A DNA stretch of 64,000 nt from Streptomyces sp. DvalAA-43 (GTDB lineage Bacteria; Actinomycetota; Actinomycetes; Streptomycetales; Streptomycetaceae). The notes beneath the pieces were generated by a model that was not told the DNA's origin, searched no databases, and worked only from the letters and a program-made list of their open reading frames with translations. The DNA lies in contig NZ_FMBW01000054.1 of the NCBI RefSeq assembly GCF_900091725.1, forward strand, positions 1 through 64,000. Reading direction: 5' to 3'. Shown one piece after another: positions 63,628-64,000 of the stretch (position 1 is its first letter; the number at the start of each line of letters is the position of its first letter). The position numbers and the translations under genes were made by a program.

Positions 63628-64000
63628 AGGTCACCGGAGTCGAACTGCGCACCATCAAGGCACCCCTCGTATCCCCGTTCCGTACCTCGTTCGGCACCGA
63701 GACCGTGCGGGAGGCCCTCCTGGTGCGCGTCGTCACCGACGAGGCCGAGGGCTGGGGCGAGTGCGGCGCGGGCACCGCTCCTCAGTACTCCTCGCAGTAC
63801 ACGCACGCCGCCGCGGACGTGCTCGGCCGCTTCCTGATCCCGGCGCTCGCCGGGGTGGCCGACCTCGACGCCCACCGGGTCGCCCCGGCTCTGGCCGCGT
63901 TCAAGGGGCACCGCATGGCCAAGGCCGCCCTGGAGACGGCGGTGCTGGACGCGGACCTCCGGGCCCGGGGAGTGCCCCTCGCACACGCCCTCGGCGCGGT
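63624..64000 (+). CDS. Enolase-superfamily N-acylamino-acid racemase/OSBS-like protein, 3' truncated by window
   Basis: It starts at GTG 63624, behind CAGGAGACAGC, overlapping the GNAT stop. The first 125 residues read MKVTGVELRTIKAPLVSPFR, TSFGTETVREALLVRVVTDE, GWGECGAG, YSSQYTHAAADVLGRFLIPA and FKGHRMAKAALETAVLDADL, close to the capping domain of Amycolatopsis N-acylamino-acid racemase. The catalytic Lys pair lies beyond the window edge. Context favours racemisation of N-acyl amino acids over menaquinone synthesis. Confidence 0.88.
   Translation, partial: MKVTGVELRTIKAPLVSPFRTSFGTETVREALLVRVVTDEAEGWGECGAGTAPQYSSQYTHAAADVLGRFLIPALAGVADLDAHRVAPALAAFKGHRMAKAALETAVLDADLRARGVPLAHALGA

Noticed and set aside
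63624..64000. Enolase-superfamily gene as the missing L-fuconate dehydratase
   Set aside because: It lies 40 kb from the glycan locus, is coupled to M20 and GNAT genes, and its N-terminus matches N-acylamino-acid racemases rather than sugar-acid dehydratases.

Overview
The window is high-GC actinobacterial chromosome, almost certainly Streptomyces. The evidence is strong G/C bias at third codon positions, many GTG starts with GGAGG-type ribosome sites, start/stop overlaps of the ATGA and GTGA type, a Streptomyces-type contractile injection cluster, Tat and lipoprotein signals, and an LAxTG sortase motif. I found no tRNA, rRNA, CRISPR array or intact insertion sequence.

Layout. 1-9.1 kb: the distal half of an extracellular contractile injection system (eCIS). 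It holds a Pro-rich VQR-repeat protein with an apparent frameshift, inner tube, LysM hub protein, VgrG-like spike, PAAR tip, gp25-like, gpJ-like and gpI-like baseplate proteins, and a zinc-ribbon/TM/discoidin membrane protein resembling CisA. 9.2-23.7 kb: a glycan catabolism locus for a fucosylated, probably uronate-containing polymer. It holds a GH29 alpha-L-fucosidase, a heparinase II/III-type lyase, a secreted beta-helix protein, an ABC sugar importer, an aldo/keto reductase, a fuconolactonase-type hydrolase, an RraA-like putative aldolase, an unassigned toroid-like protein and a GntR/FCD regulator. At least four promoter regions carry the same dyad, ATCG-N5-CGAT, often inside CATCGATAGnCGATG, so the locus looks like one regulon.

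23.8-36 kb: a TrmB/LuxR-like regulator, aminopeptidase P, a decayed GH5 gene, a secreted PHA-depolymerase-like esterase, a PucR-type regulator, a membrane protein, a two-component system, a P450 and a small unknown protein. 35.9-42.3 kb: cell-envelope genes, namely a Tat-exported Dyp peroxidase, a beta-helix lipoprotein, an anchored protein and a 923-residue LAxTG surface protein. 42.7-48 kb: a CBS-domain/stress neighbourhood with a GAF kinase remnant fused tail to tail to a CBS gene remnant, two CBS(-BON) genes, an exported beta-carbonic anhydrase and a SpoIIE-type phosphatase. 48.7-64 kb: a lipocalin-like/APH-like pair, a second TrmB/LuxR-like regulator beside a large subtilase, a three-gene Dyp peroxidase cassette, a MerR/SDR divergent pair, and an operon (M20 hydrolase, GNAT, enolase-superfamily racemase) that looks like an N-acyl route for converting D- to L-amino acids.

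Three genes break frame in a way repaired by restoring single G or C bases in or beside G/C runs (positions 437-441, 43099-43121, 45359-45379). Sequencing undercalls and real decay cannot be told apart here.
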